From Solimonas thermocellulolyticum (GTDB taxonomy: Bacteria > Pseudomonadota > Gammaproteobacteria > Nevskiales > Nevskiaceae), in NCBI RefSeq assembly GCF_040327995.1, contig NZ_JBEPIJ010000004.1, forward strand, positions 124,001-188,000: a stretch of DNA of 64,000 nt. The letters are read 5' to 3'. Both the position numbers and the translations under genes were made by a program. Position 1 is the first letter of the stretch. Every line of letters begins with the position of its first letter. This document shows, one piece after another, positions 45,087-54,281 of the stretch. A model generated the notes under the pieces. The model had not been told where the DNA came from. It did no database searches and saw nothing but the letters and a program-made list of their open reading frames with translations.

Positions 45087-45728
45087 TCATCGGTGCGGAT
45101 CGACCAGACCCATACGCGCCGCCTCGAGCGTGGCTTCGGCGCGGCTGGAGATGTCGAGCTTGCGATAGATGGCCTTGATGAAGCCGGCCGCCGTGTTGCG
45201 ACTGACGCCGAGCTGACTGGCGACTTCGGGCAGGCGATAGCCCTTGGCGATCAGCACCAGGGTCTCGCGTTCGCGATTCGAGAGTTTGGCGCTCCCGTCG
45301 TCCGCACCGCCGACGGCACCCCCGAAGAAGCGCAACAGCCGCTGGGCGATCACCGGCGACAGCGGCGGTTCGCCGGAAACGATGCCGCGCAGCGCTCGAA
45401 CCACCTTGTCCGTCGGCTGGTCCTTGAGCAGATAGCCGCTGGCACCCGCACGCAGCGCCGGGAATAGGTGTCGGTCGTCTGCATAGATGGTGGTGACGAC
45501 GCACTGGCATTGATGCGGCGTCAGTTCGCGGATCAGTTCCACGCCCGAGCCGTCGGGCAGGCCCAGATCGATCAACGCGATGTCGGGCACGTATGCGCGC
45601 AGGAGCCCGCGCGCCGCAGCCAGCGAGCCGGCATGGTGAACCGTAAGCCCCGGAAATGCCGCGGCCAGAATGTCCTGCAGCCACTGCGCCGGCGCGCTCA
45701 GATCCTCGACTACCCAACCGATGCGCAC
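45087..45728 (-). CDS. NarL/LuxR-family response regulator
   Basis: 213 residues. Receiver domain 1-120 with the acidic pocket (VVEDLS), phosphorylatable Asp54 (ALIDLGLPDGSG), Thr (VTTIYADD) and Lys (GYLLKDQ). Output domain about 145-205: LSNRERETLVLIAKGYRLPEVASQLGVSRNTAAGFIKAIYRKLDI, a LuxR-type helix-turn-helix. Downstream of the kinase gene on the same strand with a 334-bp gap, so it may have its own promoter (TTGACC near 45895 on the minus strand is a candidate -35). Confidence 0.93.
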   Translation of the reverse strand: MRIGWVVEDLSAPAQWLQDILAAAFPGLTVHHAGSLAAARGLLRAYVPDIALIDLGLPDGSGVELIRELTPHQCQCVVTTIYADDRHLFPALRAGASGYLLKDQPTDKVVRALRGIVSGEPPLSPVIAQRLLRFFGGAVGGADDGSAKLSNRERETLVLIAKGYRLPEVASQLGVSRNTAAGFIKAIYRKLDISSRAEATLEAARMGLVDPHR

Positions 45729-46062
45729 GTCGGTTCGCCCACTCAGCTCAGCTGTAGCAGCCTAACGCAAATCCGCCGCCGCGGTCGATCGTCGCGCAGC
45801 CTGCTCGATTCGCCCGCAGTGCTCTCGGATGGATCGAGCGATGGTCCTTTGTCGAGGATGGTTAGCGGCACGTAGATGGATGGTAAGAAACCGGTCAATA
45901 TTGCATCGGTTGAGGCAGGCCCGAGCCGATGACATCGCGGACAGGGCAGCGCCGCTCCGCTTCTCGATCTGCGTGATCCCTCGTGTTGCGGACCATCGTG
46001 AACCTCTCGACTCACGCCGGCACGAGCTCGAGGATCGAAGGCGACCCAGTCTGACCTGTGGG
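45729..46062. other. Gap between kinase and response regulator, no gene seen
   Basis: 334 bp between the two signalling genes. Short open frames exist on both strands but none looks like protein and none has a good start site. The middle part (about 45840-45930) is AT-richer than the neighbours, as expected for a promoter of the response regulator gene. Confidence 0.5.
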
Positions 46063-46075
46063 TCAGTCACAGGTC
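46053..46075. terminator. Inverted repeat at the 3' end of the kinase gene
   Basis: GACCTGTG and CACAGGTC are separated by 7 bp and overlap the kinase stop codon. The 8-bp stem could stop or pause transcription out of the kinase gene; no T-run follows, so it is not a classical terminator. Confidence 0.3.
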
Positions 46076-48198
46076 GGTTCGATTAGCAGCAGGTCGAGTC
46101 TGAGATCGAGCCTATGCGGCGGTTCGTAGGTCACGACCAGCGCGCAATCGAGTCCTTGGGCACGTTGTTGCAGCGCGTGCAGGGTGAGCTCGGCGGCGAC
46201 GACGGCCGGAGTCAGACGTGCCTCGACGCACAGTCGGCCGTTGGCAGCGGTGAGTTGGACGCTGAGTGTGCCTTGCGCCTCGCCGGCGAGGGTGACCAGC
46301 TCGCGCAGGCAGCGATGCAGCAGCAGGGCCTGATGGCCTTCCAGGCTCGCCATCGGCAGCGGCTCGACCGGATGCCAGTGCAAGGTCACGTCGGCTGCAT
46401 CCGCGTGTTCACGCAAATCGCCGCGACACCAGCCGAGGATGTCGTCGAGCCTTTGGCCATGCGCCGCCAGCCCCTGTAACACGAGGCGCAGCTCCGCGAG
46501 GGCATGCCGGGCCAGGTCCTGAGTCGGGCCGCTGCTTCGGTGGAGCAGGTCGAGCACGGCCGCACCGACGTCGTCGTGCAGTGCGCGCGCGATCCGTTCG
46601 CGTTCTCGCTGCGCGCCTTGCTCGATCGCGTGGCGCCACGCGTGCATGCGCTCGACGATGCGGTGCGCAGCGCGGGCATTGCGCAAGTCATCGTTGCAGA
46701 ACAAACGTCGGCCGTGGTCGGGGAACTCCAACCGTAGCCCCGCCTTGCCACCGACGTCGGGCAGCAACAGGGTGGCGCCGTCATTCGACAGTGTCGGTTG
46801 CGCGGGGGGCGTTGGCAGTTCGTGGATTTGCAGCGGCGTAAAAAGGGCGCTCGCGGCCTGGCGCCAGACGGCGCCGGCGCTTGCAGGGTTTGCGGTACCC
46901 AGTACCGAAAGCACCGAGTCGAGGCACGCCCGACGGCCCCGGCTGTGTTGCCACAGCCAGGTCCGAAGCGGTAGATACAGCCAGGAAACGATCAGCAGCG
47001 AGGCCAGCATCGCATCCTCGTAGGCCATGCCGAGCCAATGCAAAATGCAGAGATCGATGAGGATAAAAAGCGGGCCGCCGGTGGCCACGGTCCAGGCCGT
47101 AAACCACCAGCGGTCGAGATCGAACAGGCGGTAGCGCAGCACGCCGAGCGCAAGACCGCCGTAGATTATTAGGAACAAGGCGAAGGCGTATGCTTGATGG
47201 GCGCCGGCGTCATGCCCGAGCAGCGCTGGAACGAAGATCACCGCGAGAAAGGTGCCGCCGCCGCCGAGCCAGGCCAACAGAAACCAGGTCAGCGCGGCAC
47301 GCTCGAGTGGACGGCCGCGCGAGCGCCGCCATTGCAGTGCGGCGAAGACGGCCGTCAAAAAAAAGCCGGCCAGTACTGGCAGGCGCAGGGCGATATCGAA
47401 GTCGGACAGAACGCCGGCCGCGTATAGGGCGACGATCGAGCCATAGACGAGCAGCAGCAAGCGTCCGGCCGGTGCTCGACCGAGCCGCTGCGGGTAATGC
47501 CACAGCGTCGCCGTGAACGCCGCGCAAAACAGCAGTGTGCAGGCACCGTTGAGCAGGTGCAGGCTGCGGAACCATGCGCCGTCCAGCGCCAGTTCGCGGC
47601 TGCTGTAGACCGCGGCCGTCCCTGCGCTGGCCAACAGCGCCAGTCCGGACAGGCCGACGTGGGCGGCCGCCCGGTCGGAGCGCCGAAACGCCCACACGCC
47701 GGCGCCGACGAGCGCCCCGGCGCCGCCCACCAGCAGCTGTAACCAGAATGTCACCGGTAGTGTCGACAGCGGGCGCCGCGGGGCCGGCGTCAGACACCAG
47801 CGCTGGCCGTCCACGCTCTGGATGCATACACAGGTGCTGGCGAGCCGCTTCGCCAGCGCATCCTGACGCTGCAGGAAGCGATCGAAGTCGGCGCGTTCGA
47901 CGAAACGCGTGTCGGGTTCGGGCGTCAGGTCGGCTGCCTCGAGCGGCAGCCAGTGCCGACCGCAGCCGATGCGATCCACCCGCGTGCCGGCCGGAATCTG
48001 CGCCGCAGGTCCGCGGGCACGTTCCACGACGAGACCGGGGCCGCTGCCGTCGCCGCGCAGTTGAAGACCGGTCCAGGGCGTCTGCCGCGCGATGGTGATC
48101 AAGCCCAGGATCACGATCAGCACGAGCACGAGCGCTGCCGTCATCCACGGCATCGGGGCCCGGGGCGGTGTGTATCGGTGATCGTCGGAATGTGCCAC
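46063..48198 (-). CDS. Membrane histidine kinase with degenerate ATPase domain
   Basis: 711 residues. A first helix (20-37), then a periplasmic domain (about 38-148) with PDZ-like spacing (GPGLVVERARGPAAQIPAGTRVDRIG) and four Cys, then seven or eight membrane helices (about 148-410). The cytoplasmic part has a HisKA_3 dimerisation helix with the phospho-acceptor His541 in RERERIARALHDDVGAA. The following ~140 residues should be the HATPase domain, but the N-box Asn and the DxGxG box are not recognisable. It precedes the response regulator. Either a pseudokinase, a phosphatase, or a very divergent ATPase. Confidence 0.8.
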   Translation of the reverse strand: MAHSDDHRYTPPRAPMPWMTAALVLVLIVILGLITIARQTPWTGLQLRGDGSGPGLVVERARGPAAQIPAGTRVDRIGCGRHWLPLEAADLTPEPDTRFVERADFDRFLQRQDALAKRLASTCVCIQSVDGQRWCLTPAPRRPLSTLPVTFWLQLLVGGAGALVGAGVWAFRRSDRAAAHVGLSGLALLASAGTAAVYSSRELALDGAWFRSLHLLNGACTLLFCAAFTATLWHYPQRLGRAPAGRLLLLVYGSIVALYAAGVLSDFDIALRLPVLAGFFLTAVFAALQWRRSRGRPLERAALTWFLLAWLGGGGTFLAVIFVPALLGHDAGAHQAYAFALFLIIYGGLALGVLRYRLFDLDRWWFTAWTVATGGPLFILIDLCILHWLGMAYEDAMLASLLIVSWLYLPLRTWLWQHSRGRRACLDSVLSVLGTANPASAGAVWRQAASALFTPLQIHELPTPPAQPTLSNDGATLLLPDVGGKAGLRLEFPDHGRRLFCNDDLRNARAAHRIVERMHAWRHAIEQGAQRERERIARALHDDVGAAVLDLLHRSSGPTQDLARHALAELRLVLQGLAAHGQRLDDILGWCRGDLREHADAADVTLHWHPVEPLPMASLEGHQALLLHRCLRELVTLAGEAQGTLSVQLTAANGRLCVEARLTPAVVAAELTLHALQQRAQGLDCALVVTYEPPHRLDLRLDLLLIEPTCD

Positions 48199-48292
48199 GA
48201 TCCCAGCATAGCCCGCCGCTGCCGTCGCCGCGCCCCCGAATCAGGGTGGGGCTCGGGTCACAATCGCGCAGGGGCCACCGACGCGCGGGGAT

Positions 48293-50518
48293 TTGCCCGC
48301 CGTGGACGGCACGGCGTCGTCGGAGCGGGACACTCATGTCGATCCCAGCGCCGGTGCCAAGGTGAAACCGTCCAAGATTCTGCTGTTCATCGCGACCGCG
48401 ACCGCGATCGGCCTGTTCTTTTACGTCGACGGGGGGCGGTGGTTGAGTTTCGCGGCGCTGAAGACGCAGCTGACCGAGATCCAGGCCTGGCGGGCATCGC
48501 AACCGCTTTTGGCGACGGCCGTGTTCTTCATGGTCTACGTCTTGGTGACGGCGCTGTCCTTGCCGGGTGCGGCGGCGATGACCCTGGCAGCCGGGGCGGT
48601 GTTCGGACTGGTCTGGGGCAGCGTGCTCGTCTCGTTCGCCTCCAGCATCGGGGCGCTGCTGGCTTTCTTGCTGGCGCGCTACTTGTTCCGGGATGTCATC
48701 GAGGCGCGGTGGTCGCAGCGGCTCGGCACGATCAACGAGGGGCTCGATCGTGACGGCGCTTTCTATCTGTTCACGCTGCGGCTGGTCCCGGTCATCCCGT
48801 TTTTCCTGATCAACCTCTTGCTCGGGTTGACCAGGATGCCGGCGCGCACGTTCTACTGGGTCAGCCAGGCGGGCATGCTGCCGGGCACGTTGGTGTACGT
48901 GAACGCGGGTACCCGGCTCGCCGAGATCGACGCTCCACTGGACCTGCTCTCCGTGACCGTGCTCGGCGCGTTCGCATTGCTGGCCGCGTTTCCGTGGATC
49001 ACCCGCATCGCGCTGCGCGGGTTGGATCGGCGCCGGCGGTACGCGCGCTGGCGAAGGCCGGCGCGCTCCGATCGCAATCTGATCGTGATCGGTGCCGGTG
49101 CCGCCGGTCTGGTTACCGCGTACATCGCCGCCGCAGTCAAGGCCAGGGTCACCTTGATCGAGTCCCACGCGATGGGCGGCGACTGCCTCAACTCCGGCTG
49201 TGTGCCGAGCAAGGCGCTGATCCAATGCGCAAAGCTCGCGCATCGGATGCGGCAGGCGGGCCGCTGGGGACTGGACCCGGTGACGCCGTCGTTCTCGTTC
49301 AAAGCGGTGATGGCGCGGGTTCATGCCGTGATCGCCGCCATCGCCCCCCACGACAGCGTCGAGCGCTATACCGCGCTCGGCGTCGAGGTCCGCCGTGGGC
49401 ACGCACGCCTGGTGGATCCGTGGACGGTCGAAGTCCGCGATGCGCAAGGCAACCGCGAGCGCCTGAGCGCCCGCAGCATCGTGCTGGCCACTGGCGCGCG
49501 TCCTAGCGTGCCGGCGTTACCGGGACTCGAAAGCGTGGACTACCTCACTTCGGAGAATCTATGGGATCGGCTCAAGGATCGGGAGCAAGCGCCGCAGCGG
49601 CTCCTCGTGCTCGGCGGCGGGCCGATCGGCTGTGAGCTCGCGCAGGGCTTCGCCCGCCTGGGCGTGCAGGTGACGCAGGTCGAGATGATGCCGCAACTGA
49701 TGGGGCGCGAGGACGAGGAAGTCTGCGACTTCGTCCGTCGCACCTTGGAGGCGGAGGGCGTGCAGGTGCTCGTCGGCCAGCGCGCGGTGCGGGTCGAGCG
49801 TGACGGGGAGCGCAAGTGGCTGGTCGTCGCCGGATCGGCCGGCGAGCAGCGCCTTTTGTTCGACGAGATCCTGGTCGCGGTCGGCCGGCAGGCGCGGCTG
49901 GAAGGCTATGGCCTGGAGGAGCTCGGCATTCCGGCGCAACGCACGATCCAGACCAACGACTACCTGGAGACCGTCTACCCGAACATCTACGTGGCCGGGG
50001 ACGCGGCGGGACCCTACCAGTTCACCCACGCCGCCGCGCACCAGGCCTGGTATGCCGCCGTCAACGCGCTGTTCGGTCGCTTCAAGCGCTTCAAGGTGGA
50101 CCATTCGCTGATCCCCGCGGTGACCTTCGTCGATCCCGAAGTGGCCCGCGTCGGCGTCAACGAGCGAGAGGCCCGAGAACGGGGGCTGGCGTACGAAGTC
50201 ACCCGCTATGACCTCCGTGACCTCGATCGCGCGATCGCCGAAGGTCACGCCGAAGGCTGGATCAAGCTGCTCACCGTGCCGGGCAGGGATCGCATTCTGG
50301 GCGTGACCATCGTTGGCGAACGCGCAGGCGACATGCTCGCCGAGTTCGTGCTGGCCATGAAGCACGGCCTGGGGCTAAAGAAGATCCTGGCGACGATCCA
50401 CCCGTACCCGACCTGGGCCGAGGCGAACAAGCTTGCATCGGGGGCGTGGCAGCGCACGCGCATGCCGCCCGCCCTGCTGCGCTGGCTGCGGGTCTATCAC
50501 GACTGGATGAGGACGTGA
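48293..50518 (+). CDS. TVP38/TMEM64 membrane domain fused to a dihydrolipoamide-dehydrogenase-like flavoprotein
   Basis: 741 residues. Residues about 28-245 form a TVP38/DedA-like (VTT) domain with six helices: LPGAAAMTLAAGAVFGLVWG, LRLVPVIPFFLINLLLGLTRM, GMLPGTLVYVNAG. From about 262 begins a pyridine nucleotide-disulfide oxidoreductase: FAD site GAGAAG (267-272), redox pair Cys298/Cys303 in GGDCLNSGCVPSK, NAD site GGGPIGCELAQGF, C-terminal HPYPTWAEANK with the catalytic His. Mercuric-reductase-like but with no MerA C-terminal Cys pair. The start is uncertain: TTG 48293, GTG 48302 or GTG 48362. Overlaps the next gene by one base. Electron acceptor unknown. Confidence 0.85.
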   Translation: MPAVDGTASSERDTHVDPSAGAKVKPSKILLFIATATAIGLFFYVDGGRWLSFAALKTQLTEIQAWRASQPLLATAVFFMVYVLVTALSLPGAAAMTLAAGAVFGLVWGSVLVSFASSIGALLAFLLARYLFRDVIEARWSQRLGTINEGLDRDGAFYLFTLRLVPVIPFFLINLLLGLTRMPARTFYWVSQAGMLPGTLVYVNAGTRLAEIDAPLDLLSVTVLGAFALLAAFPWITRIALRGLDRRRRYARWRRPARSDRNLIVIGAGAAGLVTAYIAAAVKARVTLIESHAMGGDCLNSGCVPSKALIQCAKLAHRMRQAGRWGLDPVTPSFSFKAVMARVHAVIAAIAPHDSVERYTALGVEVRRGHARLVDPWTVEVRDAQGNRERLSARSIVLATGARPSVPALPGLESVDYLTSENLWDRLKDREQAPQRLLVLGGGPIGCELAQGFARLGVQVTQVEMMPQLMGREDEEVCDFVRRTLEAEGVQVLVGQRAVRVERDGERKWLVVAGSAGEQRLLFDEILVAVGRQARLEGYGLEELGIPAQRTIQTNDYLETVYPNIYVAGDAAGPYQFTHAAAHQAWYAAVNALFGRFKRFKVDHSLIPAVTFVDPEVARVGVNEREARERGLAYEVTRYDLRDLDRAIAEGHAEGWIKLLTVPGRDRILGVTIVGERAGDMLAEFVLAMKHGLGLKKILATIHPYPTWAEANKLASGAWQRTRMPPALLRWLRVYHDWMRT

Positions 50519-51285
50519 TGTCGAGAAGGGGGGGACGGAACTCGGCGCCACTGGCGCGCGAAGGGCGCATCGGCCTTCACCGTGTATCCGGCCCACAGGG
50601 CGACGGCAAAGGGACGGTGACGCTCGGCATCGTCATTCCAATGTTGAACGAGGCCGCGCAATTGCCGAGCTTGCTGGAGCATCTCTTGCCTTTCGTGCGT
50701 CGGGGCACCGAGGTGGTGCTGGTCGATGGCGGCAGTGACGATGACTCCGTTGCGCTGGCGCGCGCGGCCGGTTTCACGGTGCTGGAGAGCGCGCCGGGGC
50801 GGGCGCGGCAGATGAACCTCGGTGCGCGCGCGAGCCGCGGCGAGGCGCTGCTGTTCTTGCACGCCGACACCCGCTTGCCAGCGGATGCGCTGGCCGCCGT
50901 CGACACCGCCTTGCGTCATCACGTGTGGGGGCGCTTCGACGTCAGCATCGCCGGTCGATCACCGCTGTTGCCGATGGTGGCCATGCTGATGAACCTGCGC
51001 TCGCGCCTGAGCGGCATCGCCACCGGCGACCAGGCGATCTTCATGACACGCCGGGCCTTCGACGCGGTGGGCGGCTTTCCCGACCAGCCGCTGATGGAAG
51101 ACCTGGCCATCTGCCAGTCGCTCAAGCGCCTGGGTCGGCCGGCCTGTCTGAAGCTGCGCGTGACCACGTCGGGACGCCGCTGGGACACGCGCGGCGTATG
51201 GCGCACCATCGCGCTGATGTGGTGGCTGCGCTGGCGGTATTGGCGCGGCGCATCTCCCGAAGCGCTGGCCAAAGCCTATCGATGA
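50518..51285 (+). CDS. Family 2 glycosyltransferase, TIGR04283 type
   Basis: 255 residues. GT-A fold: LGIVIPMLNEAAQLPSLLEHL, VVLVDGGSDDDSVALARAAG, ARQMNLGARASRGEALLFLHADTRLP, then FDVSIAGRSPLLP and TGDQAIFMTRRAFDAVGGFPDQPLMEDLAICQSLKR. This set defines the family named 'transferase 2, rSAM/selenodomain-associated', later linked to arsenosugar synthesis. Start overlaps the stop of the fusion gene. The substrate is not visible here. Confidence 0.85.
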   Translation: MSRRGGRNSAPLAREGRIGLHRVSGPQGDGKGTVTLGIVIPMLNEAAQLPSLLEHLLPFVRRGTEVVLVDGGSDDDSVALARAAGFTVLESAPGRARQMNLGARASRGEALLFLHADTRLPADALAAVDTALRHHVWGRFDVSIAGRSPLLPMVAMLMNLRSRLSGIATGDQAIFMTRRAFDAVGGFPDQPLMEDLAICQSLKRLGRPACLKLRVTTSGRRWDTRGVWRTIALMWWLRWRYWRGASPEALAKAYR

Positions 51286-51896
51286 TCTCCGTGCGCACCA
51301 TCGTGTTCGCCAAGGCCCCGCAGCCGGGTCTGGTCAAGACCCGGCTCATTCCGGCCCTCGGCGCCGAGGGCGCGGCGCGTTTGGCCGCGCGCATGCTCCG
51401 GCACACCGTGACCCAGGCACTGGCGGCGAATGCCGGAGCGGTCGAGCTGTGCGTGGCGCCGGAGCCGGACGCGCCGATCTGGCGCCCCTACCACGCGCAC
51501 GCGTGGCGCGTCGATTGGCGATCGCAAGGCGAGGGCGATCTCGGCGTGCGGCTCGCGCGTGCCGCCCGACGCGCCATCGATGCCGGCGAACCCGTACTGC
51601 TCATCGGCACGGATTGTCCGGCACTCGATGCGATACGGCTGCGCGAGGCCGCGCGACGACTGGCCCGCCACGACGCGGTGATCGTCCCCAGCGCCGACGG
51701 TGGTTACGTTCTGCTGGGCTTGCGGCGTTTCCACGACAGTCTGTTTCACGCCATGGCATGGAGTACGGACCGCGTGGCCTGCGAAACCCTGAAGCGGCTG
51801 CGCGCGCTCGGCTGGTCGGTCGCACGACGGCCAGGGCTGCGGGACATCGACACACCGGCGGACCTCGTGGCCTTGCCGGGCGACTGGCGGGAGTGA
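51282..51896 (+). CDS. Nucleotidyl/glycosyl transferase, TIGR04282 type
   Basis: 204 residues. TIVFAKAPQPGLVKTRLIPALGAEGAARLAARML is the signature of TIGR04282 ('transferase 1, rSAM/selenodomain-associated'; CofC-like GT-A fold). Further: LLIGTDCPALDA, VPSADGGYVLLGL, and LRDIDTPADLVAL. It overlaps the preceding gene by four bases (ATGA). Partner radical-SAM or methyltransferase genes of the arsenosugar pathway are not in this window. 51897-52034 downstream is empty. Confidence 0.87.
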   Translation: MISVRTIVFAKAPQPGLVKTRLIPALGAEGAARLAARMLRHTVTQALAANAGAVELCVAPEPDAPIWRPYHAHAWRVDWRSQGEGDLGVRLARAARRAIDAGEPVLLIGTDCPALDAIRLREAARRLARHDAVIVPSADGGYVLLGLRRFHDSLFHAMAWSTDRVACETLKRLRALGWSVARRPGLRDIDTPADLVALPGDWRE

Positions 51897-52034
51897 TGCG
51901 CAAGGGCATCGGCCCGGCGAGCCGGTGTTCGAGGGTGTCGATGTTCGAGGCGGCGGGCGCGCTCGATGACCGATCGACGCCGGGCGTATGGCGTGACGCG
52001 TTCCGACCAGTTGCGCTACTGCACCGGACCCTGC

Positions 52035-52904
52035 CTATTGATCGACCCGATCGTCCGCGGCCTGCAACGTGTTGTGCATCAACATCGCGACGGTCATCGG
52101 GCCGACGCCGCCGGGTACCGGCGTGATCGCACGTGCGCGCGTGCGCGCCACATCGAACTCCACATCGCCGACCAGGCGGCCGTCGGCGAGGCGGTTGATG
52201 CCGACGTCGATGACGATCGCGCCGGGCTTGATCCACTCGCCCTTGACCATCGCCGGCTTGCCGACGGCGACGACGAGAATGTCGGCGCGCGCGACCTCGG
52301 CGGCGACGTCGGCGGTGAAGCGGTGGCAGCACACGGCGGTGGCACCGGCGAGCATCAGTTCGAGCATCATCGGCCGGCCGACGTGGTTGCTGGCGCCGAC
52401 GACCACCGCGGTGCGGCCCTTGAAGGTCTCGCCGGCGCTGCGCAGAAGCTCCATCACGCCAAATGGCGTGCATGGCCGCAGCGCCGGGCGCCGCTGCGCG
52501 AGGCGGCCGATGTTGTACGGATGAAAGCCGTCCACATCCTTGCCCGGCAGGATGCGTTCGGTGATCGCGGTGGCGTCGAGCTGCGCCGGCAGCGGCAGTT
52601 GCACGAGGATGCCGTCGATGTCGGCATCGGCATTGAGCGCGTCGACCGCGGCCAGCAATTCGGCCTGAGTGACGGTGGCATCGAAGTGCAGCGGTACCGA
52701 GCGGATGCCGAGCTTCTCGCAGGTCAGGCGCTTGTTGCGCACGTAGACCTCGGAAGCCGGGTCGTTGCCGACCAGCACCGTGGCCAGCGCCGGCGGACGC
52801 AGGCCGCGCGCCAGACGCGCCTGGATCCTGCGGCGCACGCGGTCATGCACGAGGGCGGCGACGGCCTTGCCGTCGATCAGTTGAGCGCTCAAGGCGGCGG
52901 ACAT
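52035..52904 (-). CDS. folD: Methylenetetrahydrofolate dehydrogenase/cyclohydrolase
   Basis: 289 residues. Interconverts 5,10-methylene- and 10-formyl-tetrahydrofolate. Family motifs: VLVGNDPASEVYVRNKRLTCEKLGI with Lys in the catalytic triad, GILVQLPLP, PGKDVDGFHPYNIG, PCTPFGVMELL, VVVGASNHVGRPM, and PVPGGVGPMTVAMLM. Divergent from ccmA with 76 bp between. Confidence 0.96.
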   Translation of the reverse strand: MSAALSAQLIDGKAVAALVHDRVRRRIQARLARGLRPPALATVLVGNDPASEVYVRNKRLTCEKLGIRSVPLHFDATVTQAELLAAVDALNADADIDGILVQLPLPAQLDATAITERILPGKDVDGFHPYNIGRLAQRRPALRPCTPFGVMELLRSAGETFKGRTAVVVGASNHVGRPMMLELMLAGATAVCCHRFTADVAAEVARADILVVAVGKPAMVKGEWIKPGAIVIDVGINRLADGRLVGDVEFDVARTRARAITPVPGGVGPMTVAMLMHNTLQAADDRVDQ

Positions 52905-52980
52905 CCAGCGGCGGGCGGGCGCGCATTGTAAGCCGTCGGCGCGAGGCGCCACGCCGACGATGGCGTAAACTCCGCGCCTC

Positions 52981-53604
52981 GTGAAGCCGCCTGCGCCCAA
53001 GTCCGTGCTAAAGATCGACCGCCTCTCGCTAAGCCGCGGCGATCGCGTGCTGTTCAGCGGCCTGAGCCTGAGTCTGAGTGCCGGCGAACTGCTGCACGTG
53101 CGCGGCGCCAACGGCTGTGGCAAGACCAGTCTGCTCGAAGCGCTCGCCGGTTTGCGCCGCGTCGCATCGGGCGTGATCCGCACGCAGCCCGATCCGCTGC
53201 CGCTGCACTGGATCGGCCATCGCAATGCGCTGTCTGCGTCCTTGTCGCCGCTGCAGAACCTTGAATTCTGGGCCGGACTCCATGGCGCGGATGCCGCCGC
53301 GGCCGATGCGGCGCTCGCAGCGGTCGGGCTCAAGCCGGCGGTGCGCAAACGCGCCGTGCGCAGCTTGTCGGCCGGGCAGAAGCGGCGCTGCGCGCTGGCG
53401 CGCCTGCTGCTGCAGGTACGCGCGCTGTGGCTGCTCGACGAGCCGCTCGACGGCCTCGACGCGGACGGCATCGCGCTGATGGCGGACCTGCTGCGCGCGC
53501 ACCTCGACGGCGGCGGGTTGGTCGTGATGACCAGCCACCAGATGCTGCCGGCAGCGTTGCCCGGCGTGCGCGAGCTGGCGCTCGACCGGCTGGGGTCGTC
53601 ATGA
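52981..53604 (+). CDS. ccmA: Heme exporter ATP-binding protein CcmA
   Basis: 207 residues, GTG start. ABC ATPase: Walker A GANGCGKTS (about 42-50), signature LSAGQKRR, Walker B LWLLDEPLDGLD, and switch His in TSHQML. Provides energy for release of holo-CcmE from CcmC. First gene of a complete ccm run whose members mostly overlap. Its stop overlaps the ccmB start. Confidence 0.95.
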   Translation: MKPPAPKSVLKIDRLSLSRGDRVLFSGLSLSLSAGELLHVRGANGCGKTSLLEALAGLRRVASGVIRTQPDPLPLHWIGHRNALSASLSPLQNLEFWAGLHGADAAAADAALAAVGLKPAVRKRAVRSLSAGQKRRCALARLLLQVRALWLLDEPLDGLDADGIALMADLLRAHLDGGGLVVMTSHQMLPAALPGVRELALDRLGSS

Positions 53605-54266
53605 GGGCGCTGGTCGCAGTGATGTGCCGCGAACTGCGCCTGGCCGCGCGTGCGCGCAGCGACTGGCTGATGCCGCCGTTCTTCCTGCTCGTGGTCGTGA
53701 CCGTCTTTGGCTTTGGCGCCGAACCGAATGACCCGCGCCTGTCCGCGTTCGCGCCGGCGATCCTCTGGGTCGCGAGTCTGCTCGCGGCACTGCTGACGCT
53801 CGAACGCCTGTTCCGCGCCGACTACGAGGACGGCACGCTCGAACAGATGATGCTCGCGCCGCTGCCGCTGTACCTGTCGGCTGCCGGCAAGCTGATCGCG
53901 CACTGGGTATTGACCGGCCTGCCGCTGGTGCTGCTGTCGGCGCCGCTCGGTGTGGCGCTCGGACTCGACGGCGCGGACGTGCGCGTGCTGGTCGCCGGTC
54001 TGGCGCTGGGCACGCCGTGCATCAGCGCGATCGGCGGCTTCGTCGCCGCGCTGACCGTCGGCCTGCCGCGTGCCGGCCTGCTGCTGCCGGTGCTGGTGCT
54101 GCCGCTGATCGTGCCGGTGGTGATCTTCGGTGCCGGCGCGGTGCGCAGCGCACAGCAGGGTCTGCCGGTGGATGCTCCGTTATACTTTCTGGCCGCGATA
54201 CTCGCCGTGTGCCTGACCCTCGTGCCCTGGGTCTTGAGCGCAGCCTTACGCAACGCCGTCGACTGA
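53601..54266 (+). CDS. ccmB: Heme exporter membrane protein CcmB
   Basis: 221 residues, six membrane helices. Typical: LRLAARARSDWLMPPFFLLVVVTVFGFG at the N-terminus, RADYEDGTLEQMMLAPLPLY and LVLLSAPLGVALGL. Membrane partner of CcmA in the CcmABCD complex. Confidence 0.95.
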   Translation: MRALVAVMCRELRLAARARSDWLMPPFFLLVVVTVFGFGAEPNDPRLSAFAPAILWVASLLAALLTLERLFRADYEDGTLEQMMLAPLPLYLSAAGKLIAHWVLTGLPLVLLSAPLGVALGLDGADVRVLVAGLALGTPCISAIGGFVAALTVGLPRAGLLLPVLVLPLIVPVVIFGAGAVRSAQQGLPVDAPLYFLAAILAVCLTLVPWVLSAALRNAVD

Positions 54267-54281
54267 CCCGCGAACGATCCG

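Noticed and set aside
48199..48292. Extended N-terminus or leader peptide before the TVP38 fusion
   Set aside because: No frame with a good start site; the region is a short divergent promoter gap.
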